From Acanthamoeba lenticulata (taxonomy: Eukaryota > Discosea > Longamoebia > Acanthamoebidae), in assembly GCA_002179805.1 (NCBI GenBank), contig NAVB01001754.1:1-25817 (forward strand): DNA of 25,817 nucleotides, given 5' to 3'. This document shows positions 9,118 through 19,167 of the stretch, piece by piece. The stretch's first letter is position 1. Every line of letters starts with the position of its first letter. The notes below the pieces were generated by a model. The model had not been told where the DNA came from and did not search any database. It worked only from the letters and a program-made list of their open reading frames with translations. Position numbers and translations under genes: made by a program.

Positions 9118-12076
9118 GCTGTCGTTGTTCTCCCTGTAGTCATCATCATCGTCGTCGTCGTTGTCATCAGCAAGTCAGTCCACGCGCACAAGCAGCAAAG
9201 CAACAAGGACGATGAGGAGGACGACGAGGAGGAAGAGGATGACGTACCGGCTGCTGGGGACGTGCGAGCTAAAGTAGCGGTGGAGGAACTGATCCCACAT
9301 GGACTCGGCCTTGCGCTTGCCGTCCTCCCAGCGCCGTCGGCGCCTCGACGGCGTCTCCTCCTCGTCCTCCGCGACGACGGTCTTGTGCTGTTGCTGTTTA
9401 TTGTTGGCGTTGGCGTTGACGTGGATGTTGGTGCCCTTGCGCGGCGCGCCGGCTCGCCAGGGCGGAGAAGTGGGCGGCTTGGGATCGCGCTCGCGCTCCC
9501 ACTCCTCCTCTTGCAGGCTGTCGTCGATGGTCGAGGCGTAGTCCTGGGACTCCTTCCGGGCCAGCTTGGCCGCGGCCTTGCCGGCCTTGTGCCGGTCGTC
9601 GTTCTGTCGCAGGAGTTCGAGCTTCTTGAGCGGGGCCGAGAGGGACCTGCTTTCAGGTGTCGCATGACGTCATCATCATCAGACTACGTGACGTCAGCAT
9701 TCGAGCCCGGGGGGGGGGGGGAAGTACCGACGATGGGACTTCTTGTCGGTGGTGGGCGAGTAGGAGAGCTCGGACAGGCGCCAGAGCTCGTTCTCGTCGG
9801 AGATAAACCGGAGATTGGTGAGCAGCCGCCGCAGCTCGTGATTGGGCACGAAGCCGTAGCCGATGCGTTGGTACTGCTGCAGGACCAGCCGCACCTGGTT
9901 GAGCATGACCATCAGGTCCCAGTTGACCGCCAGTTCGGGCCGGCGCGTCTTCCGGCGTCGGCGCGAGCTCCCGCTCTCTGCTTCGTCATCGTTGTGTTCG
10001 TCATCATCGCTGTCGTCACCGCCGCTACCGAGGCTCTCCTCAGAGGTACTGTCGTGGCTTCGCTCTTTCGCTGCTGTCGCTTTTCGTTCTTTGATGGCTT
10101 CGTTTTCTTCGTCGCTTTCGCTCTCGCTTTCACCGGCGGGCGTTGTGAGATATTTGGGATTCTCGTTGATGAAGGTGAGGTCGCGCAGCAGCAGCGCAAA
10201 GTAGGGCAGCACGGGCGGGACCGTCACCAGCTTGACGGCCTTGAGTTCCTTCCTTTCCTTTTCTTTTTCCGTTTGTTCTAGCGTTCGCTTCTTCAGCAAT
10301 TCTCTGTTGAAATCATGCGTAGGTTAAAATAATGATAAATTATAATAAACATATAAAAAAATTCATTCATTTTTTTATTAGAAAAAAAAAGGATGAATAC
10401 CTGTAGTCGCTAAAGTTGTTGCGCGGACTCATCAGCTGCTCCAGCTCCTCAAAGCGTCGTTGATGCCGCTCGTCGAGGCCCTTCCACGCCGTCTGGTGGT
10501 GGGTTCAGGCCGTGTCAATTTGGATTGATCTCCATGGCGACAGTTTTTGGAAAGCCAGATGGAGAAGGACGCACCTTCAGGCGCTTGACGGAGGAATGCC
10601 CGAGGCCGGAGATGATCTCCATGACCGTGTTGTAATTGCCCATGTCGCAGCACATGCTTGCCACATCCACCAGCTGTCACATTAACATATAAAATAAATT
10701 TTGATTTTTCATTTGGTATAATTAAAATAAAAGAAAATAAAGGTTTTTGTTTTCGGACCTTTTTGATGACAACGGTCTGCATCTTGCTGCCCTGAGTCTG
10801 CAGGATCTCGGTGGCGATCCAGAAGGCGACCTCGTTGAAGCGGGCGATGAGGAGACTAATGTTGGGCGCCTTCTTCTCCTTGTCTTCCTTTTGCCACGCC
10901 TGGTTCGGGTCAAGGGGAAGGTTCAGCGATCGCAGGGGATTGATGGGGTTGAACAAACGCGCACGTGAGGGCACGCACCTGATTGAGCAGCTCACGCGGC
11001 CGAATGTTGTACAGGAGCCCGAACTCGATCAACGTCAGTTCGCGGGCGATCGTTCCGGCGTCAAACGCCATGAAGTCCATTGGCTGTTCGTTCGGCCGCG
11101 CTGTTCAAAATAAATAAATAAATAAATAAATCAGTAAGTAAAAGTTAAATGTTTAGTGCCTCAAAATAAAAAACAATAAAAAATGAAATAATAAAAATTA
11201 GAAAGAGTAAGAGAGGCGCACAGACGAGAGGGCCGCTCTGGGTCAGCTCGGACAGGTTGGGGGAGGACAGGCCGAAACGGCTGGATGAGACGAGGGTCGA
11301 GGCTGAGGCCGACTGGGGCATGGCGCTGTTGAGCTGCTGCCCGATGAAGACACGCAGCGAGCGGCGGCGGCTGGCCGTCGAGGAGGTGCTCTTGGTCGCC
11401 GCCACACTGCGGAGGTGGGTCCCGGCGCGTGCCAGCAGCGACTGCATGCGCTCGCCGCCGCCGGCAAAGGCCAAGGTCGAGACCTTGGACGCTTCGAGCC
11501 GGAGCACGAGCCGACTGGCCCGCGCGGCCTGCTGCGGGTGGCGGGCCTTGACGGCCTCCTGCCACGCCGAGGCCTGATCGGACATGCGCTGCGCCGCCGG
11601 GCAGTCGCCCGCAAAGTCCTCGGGGAAGGCCGTTACCCAGCCCATGGCAAAGTCCAGCAGGTGGCCGGCCTGGGCTACGGCCTCCGGGGACGACGGGTCG
11701 GCACTCAACTCGGAAAACCTGCATTGTATTTATGAATTTATAATGACTAAAAATAACAACAATAGAAATAAAAGAGGAGAGTGCACTTGTGTAACTTTGA
11801 TTTTAAAAAAGGAATAATCAAAAATGAAAAGCGGACGGACCTTTGTGACCAGAGCTGGTGGAGGAGGTGGGGTTGAGCTGGCGGCAGAAGGAGCGGAGCC
11901 ACGAAGGCGAGCACGCCGCCTGGCCCCTCGGGGGGCGGAGCTGCGTCGGGAGATGTGGCGCCTGAAGACTCTTGTTGGCCGCTCAATTCCCACACCCGAG
12001 TCGCGAGTGTCCGCAGCGCCTGTGTGATCGCTTGCTCGTGCTGGACGGCGTCCAGCTTCGCATCGTCGTCCTCCAT
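8206..12076 (-). CDS. Ras guanine nucleotide exchange factor (REM + RasGEF) with repeated C-terminal motif
   Basis: Nine exons on the minus strand: 12076-11841, 11718-11222, 11100-10979, 10899-10759, 10673-10575, 10492-10401, 10303-9728, 9646-9248 and 9133-8206; phases close to give 1029 residues. Residues 60-125 look like a RasGEF N-terminal (REM) module (LLDFAMGWVTAFPEDFAGD). The catalytic domain runs from about 250 to 560: FMAFDAGTIARELTLIEFGL, PRELLNQAWQKED, PNISLLIARFNEVAFWIATEIL, LVDVASMCCDMGNYNTVMEI, GLGHSSVKRLKTAWKGL, VPPVLPYFALLLRDLTFI and QVRLVLQQYQRIGYGF. An acidic Ser/Glu/Asp insertion of about 75 residues splits the domain between PKYL and LAVNWDLM. The C-terminal third (about 720-1029) is Ser/Pro-rich with the repeats listed separately. 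Such proteins load Ras-type GTPases with GTP at membranes. The DNA opposite this gene is open over long stretches only because of GC bias. Confidence 0.88.
9665..9721. promoter_or_regulatory. Two TGACGTCA palindromes and a G13 run in RasGEF intron 7
   Basis: Perfect TGACGTCA sites at 9665-9672 and 9689-9696, 24 bp apart, then 13 consecutive G at 9709-9721. The G run is C13 on the sense strand, directly behind the GTACTT donor. TGACGTCA is the consensus for CREB/ATF-type bZIP proteins in other eukaryotes; a function here is not shown. Confidence 0.35.
11107..11131. repeat. (AAAT)n microsatellite in RasGEF intron 2
   Basis: Six tandem AAAT units in the intron 11221-11101, immediately upstream (sense strand) of the acceptor CAG. 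Confidence 0.8.
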
Positions 12077-12214
12077 CTGAAGGGCCGCGGTGCGTGTGTT
12101 CGTTTTTGTTATTTTGCAGTTGTTGTGGTGCCCATTTGTCCGGCTTTTGTGTTGTGCCTTAATTCTCCAAAGGGATTGGCTGGTTTTTATACTCACATTC
12201 TTCGCGTTCTTGTT

Positions 12215-14380
12215 TCACAGGTGCAGCCGCAGCTGTTGTTGCGTGTGCGGAAAACACAAACGGAGGAAGACCAGCGCGTTGCGCCATCCGACCGTGGCGT
12301 TGGCCACCTGCTCGACGTGGTTGGCCAACACGATGGCGCCCGCCCCGTCGGACACCGCGGCCAGGTCGCGCAGCAGGCGGCTCTGCTTGTAGGCCGCCTG
12401 GCGCACGGCCTTCTTGATGTCGACTTCACGCTGGCGCCAGTCGGCCACACGCGCCTGCCACTCCACGTCTGTGTCGTCGTCGCCGTCATCATTACGATCA
12501 TCACTACCGAGCTCAACATTGGCGTCGCCTTCCAGCCGTCGGAAGCAGTCGTAGCGCGTCAGCTGGCGCTCGAGGGCGGGATCGACGAGCGGCGCGAGGC
12601 GCGCGGCCAGCGGCGCGTAGCGGCGGTCGACCACGGCCGCGGCCACGAAGTCGGCGGCCATCCGGCGGTCCTCGATAACCAGCCCCACGAGGTGCGTCAG
12701 GTAGAGCCGCGCCGCAGCCACCCGGTGCGGGAACAGCGGCCACGCGTCTGTCTCGGCGCCCTCACTCGCTGCTGCTTCTTCCTCCTCGGGCGGCGGCGGG
12801 AGGAAGGGCAGCGGGTAGAGAAGGACCTCCTTCCATGCGAGCTCCTCCTCGGAAGGCGAGATGACGGACAGCATGACGCTGGCCTCGATCGACTCGACTT
12901 GGTAGAACCAATAGGCTGCCACGACACCATTTTCGAAAATGAAGAATGAAAAAGAATTAGTATAATCATTTCATAAATAAATTGGTTATTGATAAATAAA
13001 TCGGGCAAGAGGAATGTACGAGGAATGTAGAGGACGTCGCCAGGCTCGAGAACGGTCGCATGGCCGTTGTGTGGAGCAAAGTCGGGGAAGCGCGCCAAGT
13101 CGGGGCTGGAGAAGTCCACCTGCGAGTGGTGGTAGTTGGGGTGCAGGTGGGGGTAGAGGTAGAACTGGGCCCAGTTCTCCGGCGGGTACAACGTCCACTT
13201 GGTGCGCCCTGCACGCGCGGCGAGACGAGCCACGAAATGGTCAGCAGAGTGTGGACGGCACGAGGCCAAGGGCAGGAGAGCTCGGGCGGTTCCTCACCCA
13301 AGATCTGCGCGTAGAAGTTGTAGGACCGATCAAAGTGGCATTGCCCGACCACCTGGACAAGGGGCGTTCAGATGTTGTTGTGCTCGCCTTTGCCAAGAGT
13401 GAGAAAGAGAGCATGTACGGACCCCCTTGTGGCTCATCCACACGCTGGGGACGGCCAACTCACGGTCGACGAGGAGAAAGTTGATGGGCATCACGTGTTT
13501 GTGGAGCTCTGGTTGGTTGCCAAGGTCGTGCTTTAGGCCTCTCTGCTGATAGGGCTGGCTGAGGGCGGCCTCACGTACCTCCGGGCCACCAGGCCATGGG
13601 GCCGCTGTAGAGGTGGTACTGCGTCTTGGGCAGGGCCTGCACGTCGATGGCGCGCATCGCGTATGAGGATTCTTCATGTTGTGGCAAATGATGATGATGA
13701 TGAAGGCGGTGTGTGATGAAAGTGGACGGACGGTGTCTTGGAGGAAAAAGTCTTGGGTGCGAACGTCGGCCAGGTGGAAGCGCCGCCCGCTCTCGTCGTC
13801 GCGATGAAGGAGCGCGGCGTCCATGAGCCCCGTCTTGGTCGAGACGCCGATGAAGCGCGCCTCGGTCCCATTTCGCACGTTCTGAAGAAGCGCCACCTGC
13901 TCGCACGCATCGTGGGTTGGCATCAACGGGCACGTTGCGCCACCAACAACACCTGCGCAAGAGCGGCCACCTTCTTGGCAAGATACTGCGGCGCCCACAG
14001 CCGGAGGGCCTCCCACTGCTTTACTTGGCTCTGCTTCACCACAACTGGCTGGCGGACGCGCGCCAGCTGCCACACAAGAAGGTCAAGTCACTGCCGGTGT
14101 GCCGACGCCAGAGTACGCGGAGTACCTCAGCAGCAACTGAAAGGTTGGCCTCTTTGTTCCAGTGGAGGACGGGTATCTCGGCCAAGGGTTCTTCTGATCT
14201 ATTATTTTTATTATTATTTTATTATTTATAAATAAAATAGAATAGTTGCAATGCGGAGTGCAGGACGCACACGTCGTGGAGCAGAGAAGGCCAAAAGAGG
14301 GCGAGCACGAGGGCCAAGACCGCACTGGCACTTAGCACCCACCAGCCCCAGCGCACGCCACCGGCAGCTTCCGAAACCAT
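12215..14380 (-). CDS. Membrane-anchored JmjC/FIH-like (cupin_8) protein, distal iron ligand replaced
   Basis: Nine exons on the minus strand: 14380-14271, 14198-14126, 14066-13953, 13896-13732, 13636-13579, 13538-13423, 13352-13298, 13208-13020 and 12915-12215, giving 526 residues with all phases consistent. The N-terminus carries one transmembrane segment (WGWWVLSASAVLALVLALFW) as a signal anchor, so the rest is probably luminal. The JmjC-type core follows: EIPVLHWNKE, QWEALRLWAPQYLAKKV, QYHLYSGPMAWWPGG, then QCHFDRSYNFYAQILG with the HxD pair (H218, D220), TKWTLYPP with the candidate 2-oxoglutarate Lys, QVDFSSPDLARFPDF and GDVLYIPPYWFYQVES. In FIH-like enzymes this last motif reads YWWHH and supplies the third iron ligand; here the position is Tyr298. 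The 200-residue C-terminal region is helical and acidic. A protein hydroxylase origin is likely; activity is doubtful. Confidence 0.8.
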
Positions 14381-14628
14381 GGCCGGATAAATAGTTTTCT
14401 TTTTAGTTTTGGTGAGTTTCATATTTTATCTCTGCTTGATTAAATCGCATAAATATTATAGATGCCAGAGCCGAAGTTCGGCTGAGTTTTTAAACTCCTC
14501 GGTGAAAAGCGTGTAAAAGTCGGTGTTCAATTCTGGCGGATAGCCCAGGCAACATTGAAATCAAAACAGGCTCTTGCCAACTACACTCAGCCAACTGTTT
14601 GTTGGTGTGATTGCATATCCAGCCAATC
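14381..14628. promoter_or_regulatory. Divergent intergenic region between JmjC-like and SERINC genes
   Basis: 248 bp must hold both promoters. It contains a small hairpin at 14469-14483 (six-base arms AGCCGA/TCGGCT, three-base loop) followed by a T5 run, and A/T-rich stretches near 14390-14460. No unambiguous TATA box can be assigned to either gene. Confidence 0.4.
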
Positions 14629-16451
14629 ATGGGTTGCATTGTGAGTTTTCTTGCTTGCCAATCCGTATCCTGCTGTGCTAGCGCTGCTTGCTCATGCGCG
14701 GGCAAGATGGTAAAGCCTCCTTTTCATGATTTCCTCAATTCGCTCCTTTCAGGTGTTAGTAATAATTTTTGGTACTCTTAGATGCCAAAATCAATCGTCA
14801 CGCGTGGCATGTACGTGGCCTTCTTCTTCCTGGCCGCGGTAGCCATGTACATCCTCAACTTCTGGTCCTACAAGCTTCTCAGCTTCGTGCCCCTCCTTGA
14901 CCGCGTCTGCCAGCATGATGACCAATGGTACTTTGCAAACCTCAATCTTCATTTTGAGTCTGCTCGAGGATCAAAGCAACCAACAACATCTCTACTACGA
15001 ACTCTCGGGGACGCAGGTGTGTGGGCGCGCTCGCCACGGCTCGTGTGTGCTTCGGCATGGCGGTCTTCCACGGCCTGATGGCCCTATTGATGATCCGCGT
15101 GAAGAACAGCACCGACTTCCGAGCGGGCATCCAGGACGGCTGGTGGCTTTTCAAGCTGCTGGCCATCGTCGCCATTACCGTCGCCGCCTTCTTCATCCCC
15201 AACGAGTTCTTTGTCGTCTTCAGCTGGATCGCCTTGTTCGGCGCAGGCCTCTTCATCCTCATCCAGCTCGTCTACCTCATCGAGTTTGCCTACTCCTGGT
15301 ACCGTCTCTCGCTTCTCCTTGTCGCCCTGTCTCGCACCTCGTGCGGCTCGCTAACGAGACGAGGGGCGACGGGGCGACACGGTGGGGCGACTGCACGCAG
15401 GGCCGAGAACTGGCTGAACCGGTTCGAGGGCGAGGCCGGCGAGGAGGACCGGCGGTACTATTGGCTGCTGCTCGGCGCGACGGCTATCCTCTACACGCTG
15501 GCGCTCACGGCCACCGTGCTCATCTACGTCTTCTTCTACAACGGCTCGGCCTGCTGGATGAACGCCACCTTCCCGACCATCAACATCCTCGTTTGCGCCC
15601 TTTTCTCCCTTGCGTCCATCCACTCGCGCGTACGTTCATCATCGTCCTCGTCATCATCATCATCATCATCATGAAGCTGGCTTGCTGACGTGTGCGAGGC
15701 GGCGCGCAGGTCCAAGAGGCGCACCCGAACCGAGGCACGGGTCTGCTGCAGTCGGGCGTTGTGACGGTCTACTGCACGTACCTGGTCTACAGCGCGGTGA
15801 GCAGCGAGCCCAACAGCGGCGACTTCCAGTGCAACCCGTTTGACAACCTGGGCGGGTCGGTCTCGTCGGTGCTGACCAGCGCGGCCTTCACCATCGTCGC
15901 CGTGTGCTGGTCCACCATCCGCATGTCGACCAAGGGCAACGACCTGCTCGAGGGCGGCACCGGTGCTACCACCTCTGCCGATGCCTCCATCCAGGCCGCC
16001 GAGGAGGGCGACAAGCTGCTACCCCCGGACCTGAGCGACGAGAAGATCCCGGGCTCGCACCACCATGAGGACGGCGAGGACGAGCATCACGGCGCTGTGG
16101 AGGATGACGAGAAGGAGGCGGTATCGTACAACTACAGCTTCTTCCACGTGACCTTCATGGTGGGCGCCATGTACGTCTTCATGATTATGACCGACTGGCA
16201 GATCATCACCGGCGCCTCCAACACCGCAGAGTACGTCCCTCGTCTTCTCCTCGTTGATGTGTACTGGTGGTGATGAAGAAGAAGCACAAAACGACGGTGG
16301 CTGAGAGTTCAACTTAACTGCAAACAGGTACAAGGTGGACCACGGTTTCACGGCGGTGTGGATCAAGCTGGCCACGTCGTGGCTGGCGGCGTTGCTCTAC
16401 ATCTGGACCCTCATCGCGCCCATCGTCCTGCCCGGTCGCGACTGGAGCTGA
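14629..16451 (+). CDS. SERINC / TMS1 (TDE1 family) multi-pass membrane protein
   Basis: Six exons, 14629-14709, 14782-14927, 15017-15298, 15401-15629, 15710-16230 and 16328-16451, give 460 residues, the usual family length. Exon 1 supplies the typical Cys-rich start MGCIVSFLACQSVSCCASAA, which is often missed because the second exon also opens with ATG. Landmarks include RGMYVAFFFLAAVAMYIL, WCVGALATARVCFGMAVFHG, FRAGIQDGWWLFKLLAIV, FAYSWAENW (made by splicing TG to G), VQEAHPNRGTGLLQSGVVTVYCTYL, SEPNSGDFQCNP, and the end HVTFMVGAMYVFMIMTDWQ and WIKLATSWLAALLYIWTLIAP. About ten hydrophobic helices are visible. A His/Asp/Glu-rich cytosolic loop lies before the last pair. The family was named for serine incorporation into lipids and has been linked to lipid scrambling; the biochemical role here is not shown. 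Gly2 in MGC could be myristoylated. Confidence 0.93.
15641..15673. repeat. (TCA/CAT)n microsatellite in SERINC intron 4
   Basis: Trinucleotide TCA/CAT run between the donor at 15630 and the acceptor at 15709. It is intronic, unlike the His/Ser codon runs elsewhere in the window. Confidence 0.7.
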
Positions 16452-17085
16452 GCCAAAGGAGAGCACCTTTACATCCTTTCTTGATGCCATCTTGCACCTC
16501 ACTGTTCACTCCTTCGGCAACTCCTCTACCTTCTTCTTGTCATCTTCTTTCCATGTCGGCAGCAGCTACACCGTTTTGTAAATAGCAGATGAAAGAAACG
16601 TTTTTTTTTTGTCTGATGATGTTGCGGTGACGCGTTTCAGTTAATGCACGCCTTCTCTCCCACAAGCGCCAAGAGGGATGAGCAACAGCCCGATAAAACG
16701 AGGCCAAGAAGTCTAGACTGACAGCTGGTGGGATGTTCTTGACGGCCTTCACGGGTCGTTGAGTGACAACGAACCGGGTGTAGAGTAGGCGGGAGACGAG
16801 GCTTGCCTTGTCGTCAATGAAACACCGCCACCGTGTCGCTTCCACGAGCTTTTTGTTCTTCTTTTCTATCATGGCACAGGGACCAAGAGATAAAAAAAAG
16901 GTCAAACAAACAAAGGCCAGCCGGTCCTACTCGCCCGTTTCCCCGAGAGTTAGCGCCGCCAGCTAGCCCTCAAGCTCTTGATCGAATTGGTTGTTTATTT
17001 CTTCTGTAAAAGGTGATGATGTGCGCCTATGTGCACGTGCAGAGCTTCATCTGAAGCCACGCCGAGGGCTGAGAGGATTGATCAG
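16452..17085. other. Convergent intergenic region, SERINC to secreted protein gene
   Basis: 634 bp including both 3' UTRs. Apart from the weak minus-strand reading frame reported separately I see no RNA gene, repeat or signal of note. Confidence 0.4.
16540..16871 (-). CDS. Possible small protein, unsupported by homology
   Basis: Minus-strand reading frame of about 110 residues starting MIEKKNKKLVEATRWR and ending in AAADMERR (an in-frame ATG at 16905 would add 11 residues). The middle (SLVSRLLYTRFVVTQRPVKA, SLDFLASFYRAVAHPSW) has a protein-like alternation of hydrophobic and basic residues and no low complexity. However, codons are less GC-rich at third positions than in the assured genes, and the last 40 residues look less natural. 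I recognise no family. It may be a short real gene, one exon of a gene, or chance. Confidence 0.25.
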
Positions 17086-17780
17086 CTAGCAGGAAGAGCC
17101 CACCACGGTGACGGGGCATCCCTGTTCAAGCTCGTACATCTGCACCTGGACAGTGTACACATTTCCTGTTGCGCCACGCTGACTTAGCATTTGGGCTGTA
17201 TGTAGGAGGAGACAAAGAGAGTTTACGAGGAGGGCTACCGTTTTGGTCAAAGCCCACGCCGGGAAGGGCGCCGTTGTTGCAGCCAAGGGTCACATTCTGG
17301 AAGGCCTGAGGGCCGGTGGCCAAGCGAAGGACACCATCGCGGGTCATCAGCACGTCGAACGGGTTCTGCGCAATGCGCGAGGAGACCTGGTCGGCGCTGA
17401 AAGGCTGGGCAAGGCCACGGTTGCAGCCGATGTTCAGGTTGGTGAGCTGGTCGAACGAGGGCGAGTCCTTGTTGACGAGGCCGTCGTAGTAGCGGTTGAA
17501 GTAGACGGTGCCTTGGGCGTTGGCAACCTGGAGCAAGAAAGCGCACAAGGATGAGCCAATGAGATAAGGAGAGATAAGAATAGAATAGAGAGAAGTGGAA
17601 ACTTACCGCCAAGGAGGACGCGCTAGCAGAGGTAATGGTGAGCTGCACGCAGCGGTAGCCCTGTGCTCCGGTGAAGATGGGACCCAAGGCCGAGGCGCAG
17701 CTGCTGAGGCTGTGTACGCCGCAGGTTGAGAAGATGGTAACGAGAACAAGGCTCACTAAGAGGAACGACTTGATGGACAT
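17086..17780 (-). CDS. Small secreted Cys-containing protein, family not recognised
   Basis: Three exons on the minus strand, 17780-17607, 17527-17239 and 17195-17086, give 190 residues. The start MSIKSFLLVSLVLVTIFSTC is a textbook signal peptide with probable cleavage near VHS-LSS. Six or more Cys remain in the mature chain (SSCASALG, YRCVQL, NIGCNRG, TLGCNNG, QGCPVTV, and GSSC at the end), compatible with disulfides. The segments NLNIGCNRG and NVTLGCNNG resemble one another and sit about 47 residues apart, suggesting a duplicated unit. N-glycosylation sequons occur (NVT). No catalytic motif is seen. A surface, cyst-wall or secreted role is possible from the signal peptide alone. Confidence 0.78.
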
Positions 17781-17867
17781 GGTGAAAAGCAGGGGATCGA
17801 TCGAGAAGGCTGTTTGGTAGTTGGTGATGTAGAGTGTTTGTTGTGGATAACGAGGGCTGTCTGGGGA

Positions 17868-17876
17868 CTATTTATT
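17868..17876 (-). promoter_or_regulatory. TATA-like element upstream of the secreted protein gene
   Basis: AATAAATAG on the minus strand, about 90 bp before ATG 17780, standing alone in a GC-rich neighbourhood. The distance would leave a 5' UTR of roughly 60 bases. Confidence 0.35.
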
Positions 17877-17880
17877 GTTC

Positions 17881-19167
17881 GTCGTGTGCCATGGCACGTG
17901 GTGAATGAGGCCAGGGCTTGGCGAGCTTCAGCGCCATGAAGCCAGAAGGAAGCCAAGGAGAACAGATGGAAAACGCACTCGAGCCGCCACTCTGCCTCAT
18001 GTCCCGAGGCCTCCGTGGATGTACTACATTCCTATCAACTCTCATCGGGTCGCTCAAGTCGGAGTCTGTCCCTATACGACCAATTGCTCGTTGTTGCGCG
18101 AAAGGGTGCGCCTCCGTATTTTCTGTCCGCTTTTCTTTGTTTTTATTTATTTAGTTATTTGGTTGGCCTCTAGGAAAGCTGTTGGCTACTTCATAAAGAT
18201 AAAGTAGTTGCCTTCTTGTCACTTGAGGCTGAAGCGCACAAGAGAAAACGGGTCTTATGGGCCGATTTGATGGTTCTCTTCAAGCTTTGTTCTGCCCCGA
18301 GAAAGCTGGCTAGCGATCTCAGAGCCAGGCCAAAGAGCACGTATGCTTGCCCAAACACAGCGCTAGGGGACAGCCTGCTGTGGCATGCCCAAGGCGAAGG
18401 AAACTGCTGCGTGGAGCGACCGATAAAAGCAGAGGCGGGAGCTGCGTATTTATCTCGTGGGCTCGTGCTTGCAGTAACCGCACAGCAGTTCATCGTGGTG
18501 AGAGAAAAGGGTGGCGGGTACAAACGAAAGCTGGCGAGGGGGCGAGCAGCGCTCCTTTTCTGGTTTGGCTATCCATAAGCGGGAAGCAGGTGGAGATATG
18601 GATGGCGGTTACATATATGGGACGTCGCATGCTCGATTCATGCAGCTGGTATCCAAAAGCCACATCCACGTGCAGCCACTGCCACCACGCCAAGCCAGGG
18701 CAGGAACTGGAAAGAGGAGCACATTTACCCAAAAGGGAAGTCCTCATTAAAATAATCAAGGCCACTTGTTGCCAGGGGCCTTTACATGGTAAGCCAAGTG
18801 TGCACGTGAGGGAACTGGTTGTAGCCGCCACAATTCGCCTTATGGTATCCCATTGCCTTCTCGGTATCTGCCTGGCAGGGATGTGTCCCGCAGCTGCCCT
18901 TGTTGGGGACCATAACCCAACAACTCTCGCTTCCCACGCTCAACCCGCCTGTTGCCCTGCCGCTCAACCGTTCCCGTTGCTCTTGCTCGCTTCGTCCCCC
19001 TTGGTCTCTTGTTTGTTATTTTATAATTTGTTCCTCGTTTCGTGAACTCTTCTTCTCCTTCCTGTCTGCCGAACCGTCGAAGCGCGCAACCAACAACCAA
19101 CACAACTCCATATCTGGCAATAGTTTCTACTTGCCTCAAACGGTAAAAGATCGAGAGAAGCACCTCC
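17881..19167. other. Long divergent intergenic region between secreted protein gene and WRKY gene
   Basis: About 1.3 kb, the longest gene-poor stretch here. Several open frames exist on both strands but none shows a domain, a consistent splice model or the GC-rich codon pattern of the real genes. It includes a 12-bp perfect palindrome GTGCCATGGCAC near 17885 with an adjacent CACGTG E-box. It probably carries the WRKY promoter and 5' UTR. Confidence 0.45.

Noticed and set aside
8275..10281. Very long plus-strand open frame (668 codons)
   Set aside because: It lies exactly antisense to the RasGEF exons and introns, has an Arg/Gly-rich nonsense-like composition and no domain. It is a GC-bias shadow.
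14083..14331. Alternative frame of JmjC exon 2 (PRYPSSTGTKRPTFQLL)
   Set aside because: The overlapping frame reading EEPLAEIPVLHWNKEANLSV matches the expected N-terminal strand of the family and joins exons 1 and 3 in phase.
17900..19045. Several plus- and minus-strand open frames between 17.9 and 19.1 kb
   Set aside because: No domain, no consistent splicing, mixed composition. They are more likely promoter and UTR DNA.
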